A stretch of 64,000 bases of DNA, from assembly GCA_902362375.1 (NCBI GenBank), contig CABIVS010000013.1:85067-149066 (forward strand), read 5' to 3'. The notes below the pieces were generated by a model, which had not been told where the DNA came from, ran no database searches, and saw nothing but the letters and a program-made list of their open reading frames with translations. The translations under genes were made by a program, and so were the position numbers. This stretch comes from Bacteroidaceae bacterium (GTDB lineage: Bacteria; Bacteroidota; Bacteroidia; Bacteroidales; Bacteroidaceae). Below, piece after piece: positions 44,279-52,865 of the stretch (position 1 is the first letter of the stretch; each line of letters starts with the position of its first letter).

Positions 44279-44860
44279 TTATACAGCAACTTGATTTTCA
44301 ATCTTTTCCACATACCCAACCGGCATATCCGCACAAGCACACCCCAGCATATTTAACCGGACAGCAATCTTACTCCTGCCATCCACCATAACAAGCTCTC
44401 CTACAAGACCAGTCAAAGGACCTTTGACAACACGTACTTTTTCACCACGTGCCAAAGGAGCGCTATTCATACAGATTGCCTCTTCGGAATAGTCGAGCAT
44501 AAAACGGAAACGGGCCATTTGTTCATCAGGAATGATAGTCGGACTGCTCTCACCGCGCATTACCATATACCGACTAACGGTAGAAAAGGAAAGAACCTCT
44601 TTACGTTCTTTAGGATCAGCATGTACAAAGACCATCATGGGAAGCAGCACGGATTCAACCACTTTACGGCGGTCGCTCCATTGATGTACTTCTTGCTGGA
44701 CCGGTACAAAATTTTCAATCCCCATTTTGTCTAAACGTTCGGCTACCTTCTTCTCATGATGCATACGGACCAGAGCGACATACCAGCGTTTAGAGTGTGC
44801 TACGCCTTCCCCTGTCCCAATTTTAGGCCCAGCACTTAAAGTTTCTTTCGTTAGAATCAT
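44279..44860 (-). CDS. upxY: UpxY-family transcription antiterminator (NusG-like)
   Basis: A 193-residue NusG-like regulator. The NGN domain runs from about residue 27 (RWYVALVRMHHEKKVAERLDKMGIENFVPVQQEVHQWSDRR) to 125, and a KOW motif follows (ARGEKVRVVKGPLTGLVGELVMVDGRSKIAV). UpxY proteins are locus-specific: they bind RNA polymerase in the leader of their own capsule operon and prevent early termination. This is the first gene of the capsule operon, 49 bp from the left inverted repeat of the invertible promoter. The partner UpxZ, normally the next gene in B. fragilis and B. thetaiotaomicron loci, is missing here. Confidence 0.92.
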   Translation of the reverse strand: MILTKETLSAGPKIGTGEGVAHSKRWYVALVRMHHEKKVAERLDKMGIENFVPVQQEVHQWSDRRKVVESVLLPMMVFVHADPKERKEVLSFSTVSRYMVMRGESSPTIIPDEQMARFRFMLDYSEEAICMNSAPLARGEKVRVVKGPLTGLVGELVMVDGRSKIAVRLNMLGCACADMPVGYVEKIENQVAV

Positions 44861-44878
44861 ACTTTTTTACCCCTTAAG

Positions 44879-44909
44879 TTTCCGTTACTTCTTAGGTAAC
44901 GGAAATTAT
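44879..44909. repeat. Left recombination site of the invertible promoter
   Basis: Arms TTTCCGTTAC (44879-44888) and GTAACGGAAA (44896-44905) flank the 7-bp core TTCTTAG, the shape of a tyrosine-recombinase crossover site. Positions 44884-44909 are the exact reverse complement of 45144-45169 (26 bp). Confidence 0.88.
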
Positions 44910-45143
44910 TCGGTGCAAATATAGACAAAATTGTTAATAACATACAAGCAAAATTCCTTTTTTTTCTCTTTTTATTTAAATATACAGTAAAAATGTATCG
45001 GGACATGAAACATTCCTATTTCATGTTCTATGAATTCGACTGCCTATACTTTTCAAATATCTCTGTATATCAGGCAAAATGTATCTAAACTCCCTTGTTC
45101 GTACGTATTTCTTCTTCTTTTTGTGGTAGGTGTCCAGTACTCT
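44910..45143. promoter_or_regulatory. Invertible promoter segment of the capsule operon (ON orientation)
   Basis: This 234-bp segment lies between perfect 26-bp inverted repeats. On the minus strand TATATTTG (44923-44916) is a -7 box pointing at UpxY, with the transcription start expected near 44909 at the repeat. A TTG about 21 nt upstream could be the -33 box. No equal TAnnTTTG box faces the other way, so inversion would disconnect the operon. An inner dyad ACATGAAA ... TTTCATGT (45004-45027) lies mid-segment. The arrangement matches known phase-variable Bacteroides capsule promoters. Confidence 0.85.
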
Positions 45144-45169
45144 ATAATTTCCGTTACCTAAGAAGTAAC
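45144..45169. repeat. Right recombination site of the invertible promoter
   Basis: Exact reverse complement of 44884-44909. It contains the inner arm TTTCCGTTAC (45148-45157), the core CTAAGAA (45158-45164) and a shorter outer arm GTAAC (45165-45169). Outside the repeat the sequence diverges at once. The site is 42 bp from the end of the recombinase gene. Confidence 0.88.
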
Positions 45170-45211
45170 AGCTGCGTATTTAGACTGGTTATCAAAGACT
45201 TAATATCCTTT

Positions 45212-46159
45212 TCAAAGAATTCCCCTATAATTCCTGACGTAAGAATAATTCAGTCGATTTACTTTGGTACGCTCATTCAAATCAAAGCCTTTCAAGTAAA
45301 TTTGTGTTGTCTTAATAGATTTATGCCCCAATGACTCGCTAATCATTTCGATAGGTACTCCCCTGTATTTAGCGGTAGTTGCCCAGGAATGGCGAAATGT
45401 ATAAGAAGTTACGGATGAATGAATACGCAGTTTCTTGGCTAAACTCTTCAAATCATTATTAAAACGACGCAGTGTGGATTGATATTCTATATATGCCGCT
45501 TCTCCATCCCGTTTATTCTTTCCACTTAATATATAAAAAAGATAATCCGGATGCTCGGGAAGAACAACAGAATGCGTATTACGAAGCCGGGAAACAATAC
45601 ATGAAGCTGATTCTAAGATTTCTATACTCATTGGAGTTCCCGTCTTGACACGGTTGTACTTCAATATATTCCCCTCCAAATTCGACTTTTCCAAATGAGC
45701 AAGATCGGCGAAAGGCATTCCGCAGAATAAAAATAACAAATTAGCGATGGCTTGCGTCCGGCGAAGTTTTTCGGACTGCGGATCTTTATAAAGCAGCGTG
45801 TGTAATTCATTTATAGGAATTGCTTTTTTCTGACGAGTATCTACTCCGGTAAAGACATCACGAAACAAGCGATGAATATAAGGAGCCTGATGAGTATCTA
45901 CTCCCTTATTGTATATGCAACGTAACATTCGCATATAAGTGGAAATCGTGTTCAACTTCAAGCGGCAGGACATCAGATAACTGCTATACCGCTTCAAATT
46001 CTCACGAGTAATCAAACTGAATGACACACATTCTGTTCCACAAAATATGGTGAAAGAGCGAAGTGCATTCTCATAAACATGCGCTGTGGCATAACGCCCT
46101 TCCTGACGCAAACAATTTATATAATTATTTGCACATACGGTAAATCCGTCTTTTCTCAT
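45212..46159 (-). CDS. Tyrosine site-specific recombinase (capsule promoter invertase)
   Basis: A 315-residue integrase-family protein. The N-terminal SAM-like DNA-binding domain covers residues 1-105 and the catalytic domain about 112-300. Active-site positions read: arginine I replaced by Cys146 (FLFCGMPFADLAHL), Lys172 (RVKTGTP), Tyr253-x-x-Arg256 (SYTFRHSW), His279 (SLGHKS) and the nucleophile Tyr288 (TQIYLK). It lies beside the invertible segment, transcribed toward it, and is the best candidate to invert it. The missing Arg I may be a feature of this subfamily or a loss of function. It runs in the same direction as the capsule operon. Confidence 0.87.
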   Translation of the reverse strand: MRKDGFTVCANNYINCLRQEGRYATAHVYENALRSFTIFCGTECVSFSLITRENLKRYSSYLMSCRLKLNTISTYMRMLRCIYNKGVDTHQAPYIHRLFRDVFTGVDTRQKKAIPINELHTLLYKDPQSEKLRRTQAIANLLFLFCGMPFADLAHLEKSNLEGNILKYNRVKTGTPMSIEILESASCIVSRLRNTHSVVLPEHPDYLFYILSGKNKRDGEAAYIEYQSTLRRFNNDLKSLAKKLRIHSSVTSYTFRHSWATTAKYRGVPIEMISESLGHKSIKTTQIYLKGFDLNERTKVNRLNYSYVRNYRGIL

Positions 46160-46443
46160 AATTTACTTTCTATATTAATTGATTAAAATAAGTTTGATAT
46201 TACGAGAAATAGAACGAATTTACAACAAAGAAGGTGATTTACGGTCGTTTTCTTATAAAGTTTTTAGTAACCTATACGATTTAATACTAAATTTAGCTAT
46301 TCCTCGCCGGAAAATTATAGTAGAAAAGGAATGACGGAGAAATTACATTTCTACAACAAAGGCCGCTCCCGAATATCAGGAACGGCCTTAACATTTTCAT
46401 TTCAATGTGATGTCAGCCTCTTTTCAAAAAGATGACATTCTGC
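46160..46443. other. Gap between carB and the recombinase gene, with terminator
   Basis: Non-coding. AAGGCCGCTCC (46362-46372) and GGAACGGCCTT (46380-46390) form a near-perfect hairpin 54 bp past the carB stop, the likely terminator of the carbamoyl-phosphate operon. The remaining 200 bp must hold the recombinase promoter, but no clear TAnnTTTG/-33 pair was found. Confidence 0.6.
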
Positions 46444-49400
46444 TTATTTATACTCTGCCCAGCTCTTGATAGCTATATCATCCACACTCATCGTACAGAA
46501 GGCATTGATAAATGCACTAGCCAAACGGGCATTTGTAATCAACGGTATATTCAAGTCAATGGCGGCACGACGGATTTTATACCCATTACTTAATTCTCCA
46601 GCTGTCAGATTCTTCGGGATATTGACTACCATATCGATTTCCTTGCGATGAAGCATTTCCAATGCCTGCGGATGCCCCTCCTCACTCGGCCAATAGACAT
46701 GAGTACTCTCGATTCCATTCTCTGCAAGCGTTTTGTGTGTACCACCCGTTGCAAAGAGTTTGTATCCCTTATTCACCAACATACGGGCCGCATCCATCAT
46801 ATCAGCTTTCTGTTTCATTGTTCCCGTAGACAACAGGATATTCTTCTTCGGAATACGATAGCCCACGGAAAGCATTGCTTTGAGTACGGCACAGGAAGTA
46901 TCCATACCGATACAGCCCACTTCACCGGTAGAAGCCATATCTACCCCCAATACCGGATCGGCTTTCTGCAAGCGGTTAAAGGAGAACTGGGAAGCCTTGA
47001 TTCCTACATAATCCAGTTCGAAGAGATTCTTTTCCGGTTTCTCCACAGGCAGACCGAGCATTACTTTCGTTGCCAGTTCGATAAAGTTGATCTTCAACAC
47101 CTTGCTGACAAACGGGAAAGAACGGCTGGCACGCAGATTACATTCAATCACCTTGATATCATTGTCTTTCGCCAGATATTGAATATTAAACGGACCGGAG
47201 ATATTCAAAGCCTTGGCAATCTCACGACTGATACGCTTAATACGGCGAACAGTTTCTACATACAACTTCTGTGGCGGAAACTGAATCGTTGCGTCACCGG
47301 AGTGTACTCCCGCAAATTCGATATGTTCACTAATAGCGTATGCCACGATTTCTCCATTCTGCGCCACCGCATCCATTTCCACTTCCTTGGCGTGTTCGAT
47401 AAACTGGCTTACTACCACCGGATGTTTCTTCGATACATTGGCTGCCAGTTTCAAGAAACGTTCCAATTCTTCCTGATTAGAACAAACATTCATTGCAGCA
47501 CCCGAAAGCACGTAAGACGGACGAACAAGTACGGGAAAACCGACTTCTTCAACAAACTCCTGAATGTCATCCATAGAAGTCAACTCACGCCAACGAGGCT
47601 GATCCACACCGATACGGTCGAGCATGGCAGAGAACTTCTCACGGTCCTCGGCATTGTCAATACTCTTGGCACTTGTACCAAGAATATGGATATTCTGTGC
47701 ATCCAGACGTAAAGCAAGGTTGTTCGGAATCTGACCACCGGTAGATACAATCACGCCATGCGGATTCTCCAGTTCCAGAATATCCATCACACGCTCGAAG
47801 GTCAATTCGTCGAAGTACAAACGATCGCACATATCGTAGTCCGTAGATACGGTTTCAGGATTATAGTTAATCATGACACTGCGCCATCCCTCTTTGCGAA
47901 TGGTATTCAAAGCCTGTACGCCACACCAGTCAAATTCTACCGAAGACCCGATACGGTAAGCACCGGAACCCAGTACGACGATGGATTTATGGTCGCCCAG
48001 ATAATGTACGTCATTTGCTACACCGCTATAAGTAAGGTACAGATAATTGGTTTGTGCCGGATATTCGGCTGCCAACGTATCGATCTGTTTCACTACCGGA
48101 AGGATCCCCACACTCTTACGATAATTGCGAATATAAAGAATTCCATCTTCCATATCACCTTCGTAACCGATGGCACGGGCAATCTGGAAATCAGAAAAAC
48201 CCTGAACTTTAGCTTTACGAAGCAATTCGTCCGGCAAATCGGCAATCTGTTTGTGGTTATTTCCCCAACTATGCAACTCTTCGGAAGTGTTCATGATATT
48301 CATCAACTTCTGCAAGAACCATTTATCAATCTTCGTCAATTCGTGCACCTGATCGATGGTGTAGCCGGCACGAAACGCTTTCGAAATGACAAAAACACGT
48401 TTGTCAGTCGGTTCACGTAATGCCCTGTCAATATCCGGAATAACCAATTCCTTGTTTTCTACAAAACCATGCATTCCCTGTCCGATCATACGAAGACCTT
48501 TCTGAATCGCTTCTTCAAAAGTGCGTCCGATAGCCATTACTTCACCAACAGATTTCATGGAAGAACCCAATTCTTTATCAACCCCATGGAATTTACCCAA
48601 ATCCCAACGAGGAATCTTACATACGACATAATCCAATGCCGGTTCGAAGAAAGCGGAAGTAGTCTTGGTTACAGAGTTCTTCAGGTCAAAGAGTCCATAA
48701 CCCAATCCCAATTTGGCAGCAACGAAAGCCAGCGGATAACCGGTTGCTTTGGATGCCAAAGCGGAAGAACGGGAAAGACGGGCGTTCACTTCAATAACCC
48801 GATAATCTTCGGATTCGGGATCGAAGGCATATTGTACATTACATTCACCCACAATACCAACATGGCGGATGATACGTATAGCCAACTCGCGAAGTTTATG
48901 GTATTCTTTATTCGTAAGCGTTTGGGATGGAGCAATAACAATAGATTCACCGGTATGAATACCCAGCGGATCGAAGTTCTCCATATTACAAACGGTGATA
49001 CAGTTGTCAAAGCGGTCACGCACCACTTCATATTCCACTTCTTTCCAACCACGCAGTGATTTTTCCACCAATACCTGCGGAGAGAAAGAGAATGCTTTTT
49101 CTACAAGAAGCTCCAGTTGTTCTTCATTATCACAAAAACCGGAACCCAAGCCACCCAATGCATAAGCCGCACGAACAATTACCGGATAACCCAGCTCTTT
49201 CGCTGCACGACGAGCATCTTCCGCATTTTCTACGGCCTCACTCTTAATGGTCTTTACATTGATTTCATTTAATTTCTGAACGAAAAGTTCACGATCTTCG
49301 GTATCCATAATAGCTTGTACCGGAGTGCCGAGCACCTTTACATTATATTTTTCAAGGATGCCTTCCTTATATAAAGCCACTCCACAATTTAAAGCCGTCT

Positions 49401-49671
49401 GTCCACCGAATGCCAGCATGATACCTTCCGGCTTTTCTTTTTGAATCACTTTCTCTACGAAATATGGAGTCACCGGAAGGAAGTAAATCTGATCCGCCAC
49501 TCCTTCAGATGTCTGTACCGTAGCAATATTGGGATTAATAAGAATGGTTTCAATACCTTCTTCTTTCAAGGCTTTGAGTGCCTGCGAACCGGAATAGTCG
49601 AACTCACCGGCCTCACCGATTTTCAGGGCACCGGAACCCAACAGCAATACTTTCTTTATATTTTCTTTCAT
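46444..49671 (-). CDS. carB: Carbamoyl-phosphate synthase large subunit
   Basis: A 1075-residue enzyme, full length. Two ATP-grasp halves are visible, the first opening KKVLLLGSGALKIGEAGEFDYSGSQALKALKEEGIETILINPN and the second KSIVVLGSGAYRIGSSVEFDWCGVQALNTIRKEGWRSVMINYNPETVSTDYD. An oligomerisation region separates them and a C-terminal MGS-like allosteric domain holds GYKLFATGGTHKTLAENG. It joins ammonia from CarA with bicarbonate and two ATP to make carbamoyl phosphate for pyrimidines and arginine. It is 9 bp downstream of carA and is the last gene of the glmS-purF-carAB run. Confidence 0.97.
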   Translation of the reverse strand: MKENIKKVLLLGSGALKIGEAGEFDYSGSQALKALKEEGIETILINPNIATVQTSEGVADQIYFLPVTPYFVEKVIQKEKPEGIMLAFGGQTALNCGVALYKEGILEKYNVKVLGTPVQAIMDTEDRELFVQKLNEINVKTIKSEAVENAEDARRAAKELGYPVIVRAAYALGGLGSGFCDNEEQLELLVEKAFSFSPQVLVEKSLRGWKEVEYEVVRDRFDNCITVCNMENFDPLGIHTGESIVIAPSQTLTNKEYHKLRELAIRIIRHVGIVGECNVQYAFDPESEDYRVIEVNARLSRSSALASKATGYPLAFVAAKLGLGYGLFDLKNSVTKTTSAFFEPALDYVVCKIPRWDLGKFHGVDKELGSSMKSVGEVMAIGRTFEEAIQKGLRMIGQGMHGFVENKELVIPDIDRALREPTDKRVFVISKAFRAGYTIDQVHELTKIDKWFLQKLMNIMNTSEELHSWGNNHKQIADLPDELLRKAKVQGFSDFQIARAIGYEGDMEDGILYIRNYRKSVGILPVVKQIDTLAAEYPAQTNYLYLTYSGVANDVHYLGDHKSIVVLGSGAYRIGSSVEFDWCGVQALNTIRKEGWRSVMINYNPETVSTDYDMCDRLYFDELTFERVMDILELENPHGVIVSTGGQIPNNLALRLDAQNIHILGTSAKSIDNAEDREKFSAMLDRIGVDQPRWRELTSMDDIQEFVEEVGFPVLVRPSYVLSGAAMNVCSNQEELERFLKLAANVSKKHPVVVSQFIEHAKEVEMDAVAQNGEIVAYAISEHIEFAGVHSGDATIQFPPQKLYVETVRRIKRISREIAKALNISGPFNIQYLAKDNDIKVIECNLRASRSFPFVSKVLKINFIELATKVMLGLPVEKPEKNLFELDYVGIKASQFSFNRLQKADPVLGVDMASTGEVGCIGMDTSCAVLKAMLSVGYRIPKKNILLSTGTMKQKADMMDAARMLVNKGYKLFATGGTHKTLAENGIESTHVYWPSEEGHPQALEMLHRKEIDMVVNIPKNLTAGELSNGYKIRRAAIDLNIPLITNARLASAFINAFCTMSVDDIAIKSWAEYK

Positions 49672-49680
49672 GATTGTCGG

Positions 49681-50829
49681 TTATTTTAGCAGGTTTACAA
49701 ATTCATCGAACAGGAATTCCGTATCTGTAGGTCCGCTCGCCGCTTCCGGATGGAATTGTGCAGAAAACCAAGGATTCTTTTTATGTTTGATTCCCTCATT
49801 GGATCCATCGTTCATATTGATGAACAACGGCTCCCAGTCTGCACTCAACGTATTATTATCTACAGCATAACCGTGGTTTTGTGAAGTAATAAAACAACGC
49901 TCCGTACCTACCATACGCACCGGCTGGTTATGGCTACGATGTCCGTATTTCAATTTATAAATTTTGGCTCCGCCTGCTTTTGAAAGCAACTGGTTTCCCA
50001 TACAGATACCGAAAATAGGCAATTTCTCGTTTGCCATCGCCTTGCGAATATTCTGCACCGCAGCATCACAAGTATCCGGGTCGCCCGGTCCGTTGGAGAT
50101 AAATAACCCGTCAAATTCGAGTCCGTTGTAATCATAATCCCAAGGCACACGGATTACTTCCACACCACGTTTCAGCAGACAACGAATAATATTTGTCTTT
50201 ACACCGCAATCTACCAGAATAACCTTCTTAAATTGAGAATTGAAAGTTGAGAATTGAGAATTAAGCTGCGCATAGGAGCTATTTATGGAGAAAGTTTGTG
50301 AAGTTCCGGCAGGAAGATAGCAAATAATCTCTTTGCAAGATACACGATCTACATAATTGACGCCTGCGTATGCTGCTTCAGGCACATTATCCGGCTCATC
50401 ATCGAAAACGATTTTCCCCATCATTACTCCATGTTCACGAAGAACCTTAGTCAGCTCGCGCGTATCGATGCCTGTGATGCCGGGAATTTGCTCGCGTTTC
50501 AGCCAGTCGCCGAGACTTTCCACTGCGTTCCAATGGCTGTATTCATAAGAATAGTCACTTACGATAATCGCTTCCGCATGGATTTTCTCACTTTCCATGA
50601 AAGTGGCAAGTCCATTCGGTTCGATGGTAAAAGGAGGAACACCGTAATTGCCTACCAGAGGATAGGTAAGCGTCATCAACTGTCCGGCATAGGAAGGATC
50701 AGTAAGGCTCTCCGGATATCCGGTCATGGCAGTATTAAAAACTACTTCGCCTGCCACCGGCTTCTCGTAGCCAAACGACTTACCGGAAAACCGGCTCCCG
50801 TCGTCAAGGATTAATGTCACATTTCTCAT
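49681..50829 (-). CDS. carA: Carbamoyl-phosphate synthase small subunit
   Basis: A 382-residue class I glutamine amidotransferase. The N-terminal CarA domain covers residues 1-170. The GATase domain from about 203 has nucleophile Cys276 in GICMGNQ and the His-Glu pair in AQFHPEAAS. It hydrolyses glutamine and passes ammonia to CarB through a tunnel. Odd feature: the linker (residues 181-202) contains the 7-residue repeats LNSQFST and FNSQFKK, encoded by a 7-bp-periodic repeat (50231-50265) of the intergenic type seen elsewhere in the window. The frame stays open, so the protein is probably functional. Confidence 0.95.
   Translation of the reverse strand: MRNVTLILDDGSRFSGKSFGYEKPVAGEVVFNTAMTGYPESLTDPSYAGQLMTLTYPLVGNYGVPPFTIEPNGLATFMESEKIHAEAIIVSDYSYEYSHWNAVESLGDWLKREQIPGITGIDTRELTKVLREHGVMMGKIVFDDEPDNVPEAAYAGVNYVDRVSCKEIICYLPAGTSQTFSINSSYAQLNSQFSTFNSQFKKVILVDCGVKTNIIRCLLKRGVEVIRVPWDYDYNGLEFDGLFISNGPGDPDTCDAAVQNIRKAMANEKLPIFGICMGNQLLSKAGGAKIYKLKYGHRSHNQPVRMVGTERCFITSQNHGYAVDNNTLSADWEPLFINMNDGSNEGIKHKKNPWFSAQFHPEAASGPTDTEFLFDEFVNLLK
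50231..50265. repeat. 7-bp-periodic repeat inside carA (TTGAGAA type)
   Basis: Units TTGAGAA, TTGAAAG, TTGAGAA and TTGAGAA run in 7-bp register within the carA reading frame. Three units equal seven codons, so the encoded peptide repeats every seven residues. The same class of repeat is otherwise intergenic in this window. Confidence 0.75.
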
Positions 50830-50856
50830 TCTTATTATTGAATCGTTGTATGGTTG

Positions 50857-52740
50857 TTAGAATTGATACATTTGTTCTATGTAGTCGATGAATGCCCGGT
50901 TCACCATTTTTACCCCTCCCGGGGTAGGGTAATTGCCACTAAAATACCAGTCGCCCTTATGATGCGGACAAGCCTCGTGCAGTCCTTCCAGCGGTTGATA
51001 GACGATTTCCACTTTCGCTTTTGTCCCTTTGGGCGTCAGCAGTTCCACCATCTTGGCAGAGATTTCCTCATCGGTGAACGGAGCATAGATATCCTTCACA
51101 TAGTTTACCATCTGCTCTTTCGGCAGTCCCACCTGATCTTTCGATTTACGGTAAGCAGCCGCAATCACATCTTTCATATCCCGCTCCTTTAACAGTTCGA
51201 CAGCAGCCCTGAAAGCGATAAACTCGCTCATCTTTGCCATATCAATACCGTAATAATCAGGGTAACGCACTTGTGGAGAAGAAGATACTATCACAATCTT
51301 CTTCGGACCCAAACGATCGAGAATACCGATGATACTTTGCTTCAGCGTAGTACCACGCACAATGCTGTCGTCAATAATCACCAGATTATCGACACCGGGT
51401 ACCAGACTTCCGTATGTGATATCATACACATGGGCAGCCAAATCATTACGACTGTTTCCTTCGGCAATGAACGTACGGAGTTTGATGTCCTTGATTGCCA
51501 CCTTTTCGCTACGAATACGACGGGAAAGAATAATTTCCAGTTCATCCATATTCGGATGATGCCCCAATGCGGCGATTTGCTGCACTTTCTCCTCATTCAA
51601 ATAATCGTCCAGTCCCTGCAACATTCCGTAGAAAGCAACCTCCGCAGTGTTGGGAATAAAAGAGAAAACCGTATGATCGATGTCGTTATTGATCGCTTTC
51701 AAAATTCTCGGAACCAACTTTTCACCCAACCGTTTCCTTTCCTTATAAATATCGACATCACTGCCACGGGAGAAATAGATACGTTCAAAAGAACAAGCAT
51801 GATTCTCGCGCGGCTTGTTAATTTGCGAAGTACGGATTTTACCTTCTTTGCTGATTAACAATGCTTGCCCCGGTTGCAATTCTTTGATTTCCTCAAACGG
51901 AACATTCAAAGCAGTCTGGATCACCGGACGTTCGGAAGCAAGAACAGCTATCTCATCATCCCGATACCAGAATGCAGGCCGGATTCCCCACGGGTCGCGG
52001 ATGGCGAAAGACTCACCGCTTCCGGTCAATCCGCAGATCACGTATCCCCCATCCCATTCGCGGCTGGAAGTACGCAACACGTTTGCCAAATCAATATATT
52101 CTTCTATATAATGAGTGATTCCCATGCCCGTAAGCCCCTCGGCTTCAGCAAGATTAAATACACGCTCCACTTCACGGTCAAGACGGTGTCCCACCTGCTC
52201 CAACATAATATATGTATCGGCATATTTACGCGGATGCTGACCGATGGCAGTGATACGGGCAAATATCTCATCTACATTCGTCATATTGAAATTTCCGCAG
52301 AGAGCCAGATTCTTGGCGCGCCAGTTATTTCTTCTTAAAAATGGATGCACATAAGAGATTCCGGATTTTCCCGTCGTGGAATAACGAAGATGTCCCATAT
52401 ATACTTCACCGGCAAAAGGTAAAGTTCGTTTGGCATACGCTGCATCGTGCAACTGTTCGGGAGTGAGATCCTTAAAATTGTTTTGAACGTTTTCAAAGAT
52501 TTCCGTAATGGCTCCGGAACCTAAAGCGCGTTCACGAAACATATATTCTTCGCCCGGATTTGCTTCCAGTTTCACACATGCCAGTCCCGCACCTTCCTGT
52601 CCACGATTATGTTGCTTCTCCATCAACAGGTAGAGTTTATTAAGACCGTACATCCATGTCCCGTACTTTTTCTCGTAATACTCCAATGGTTTGAGCAAGC
52701 GTATCATGGCAACGCCACATTCATGTTTCAATTGTTCCAT
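50857..52740 (-). CDS. PurF-like amidophosphoribosyltransferase, long form
   Basis: A 627-residue protein with an N-terminal class II glutamine amidotransferase domain and a phosphoribosyltransferase domain. The presumed nucleophile is Cys8 (MEQLKHECGVAM), implying removal of a 7-residue propeptide. QHNRGQEGAGLA, GHLRYSTTGKSG and GNFNMTN are amidotransferase motifs. VIIDDSIVRGTTLKQSI is the PRPP-binding loop. PurF makes 5-phosphoribosylamine, the first step of purine synthesis. At about 120 residues longer than E. coli PurF, with extra segments, it may be a distinct paralog. It lies 27 bp before carA, giving a purine and pyrimidine entry pair. Confidence 0.9.
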   Translation of the reverse strand: MEQLKHECGVAMIRLLKPLEYYEKKYGTWMYGLNKLYLLMEKQHNRGQEGAGLACVKLEANPGEEYMFRERALGSGAITEIFENVQNNFKDLTPEQLHDAAYAKRTLPFAGEVYMGHLRYSTTGKSGISYVHPFLRRNNWRAKNLALCGNFNMTNVDEIFARITAIGQHPRKYADTYIMLEQVGHRLDREVERVFNLAEAEGLTGMGITHYIEEYIDLANVLRTSSREWDGGYVICGLTGSGESFAIRDPWGIRPAFWYRDDEIAVLASERPVIQTALNVPFEEIKELQPGQALLISKEGKIRTSQINKPRENHACSFERIYFSRGSDVDIYKERKRLGEKLVPRILKAINNDIDHTVFSFIPNTAEVAFYGMLQGLDDYLNEEKVQQIAALGHHPNMDELEIILSRRIRSEKVAIKDIKLRTFIAEGNSRNDLAAHVYDITYGSLVPGVDNLVIIDDSIVRGTTLKQSIIGILDRLGPKKIVIVSSSPQVRYPDYYGIDMAKMSEFIAFRAAVELLKERDMKDVIAAAYRKSKDQVGLPKEQMVNYVKDIYAPFTDEEISAKMVELLTPKGTKAKVEIVYQPLEGLHEACPHHKGDWYFSGNYPTPGGVKMVNRAFIDYIEQMYQF

Positions 52741-52865
52741 CTATACTATTTACAATTTGACGATTTACTATTTACGATTTAAATTACCACCTGCCAATCA
52801 AACAATTTACTATCTATCATTGATTCTTCAATCGTAAATCGTAAATTGTCTAATTGTAAATCACA
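52741..52865. repeat. 7-bp-periodic repeat between glmS and the purF-like gene (ATTTACA type)
   Basis: Units such as ATTTACA, ATTTGAC, ATTTACT and ATTTACG (52747-52783) are followed after a 40-bp interval by inverted units (AATCGTAAATCGTAAATTG, about 52831-52849, then AATTGTAAATC). The two halves can pair to form a long AT-rich hairpin. Apart from this the 125-bp gap shows nothing. Confidence 0.7.

Noticed and set aside
27387..44860. Capsule region as an integrative element
   Set aside because: The only recombinase belongs to the promoter inversion site. No conjugation, mobilisation or attachment-site features are present at either end.
46648..47712. 354-codon open frame on the plus strand
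   Set aside because: It lies wholly antisense to carB, whose protein is unmistakable. The translation has no recognisable domain and is rich in His, Phe and Ile as expected for a shadow frame.
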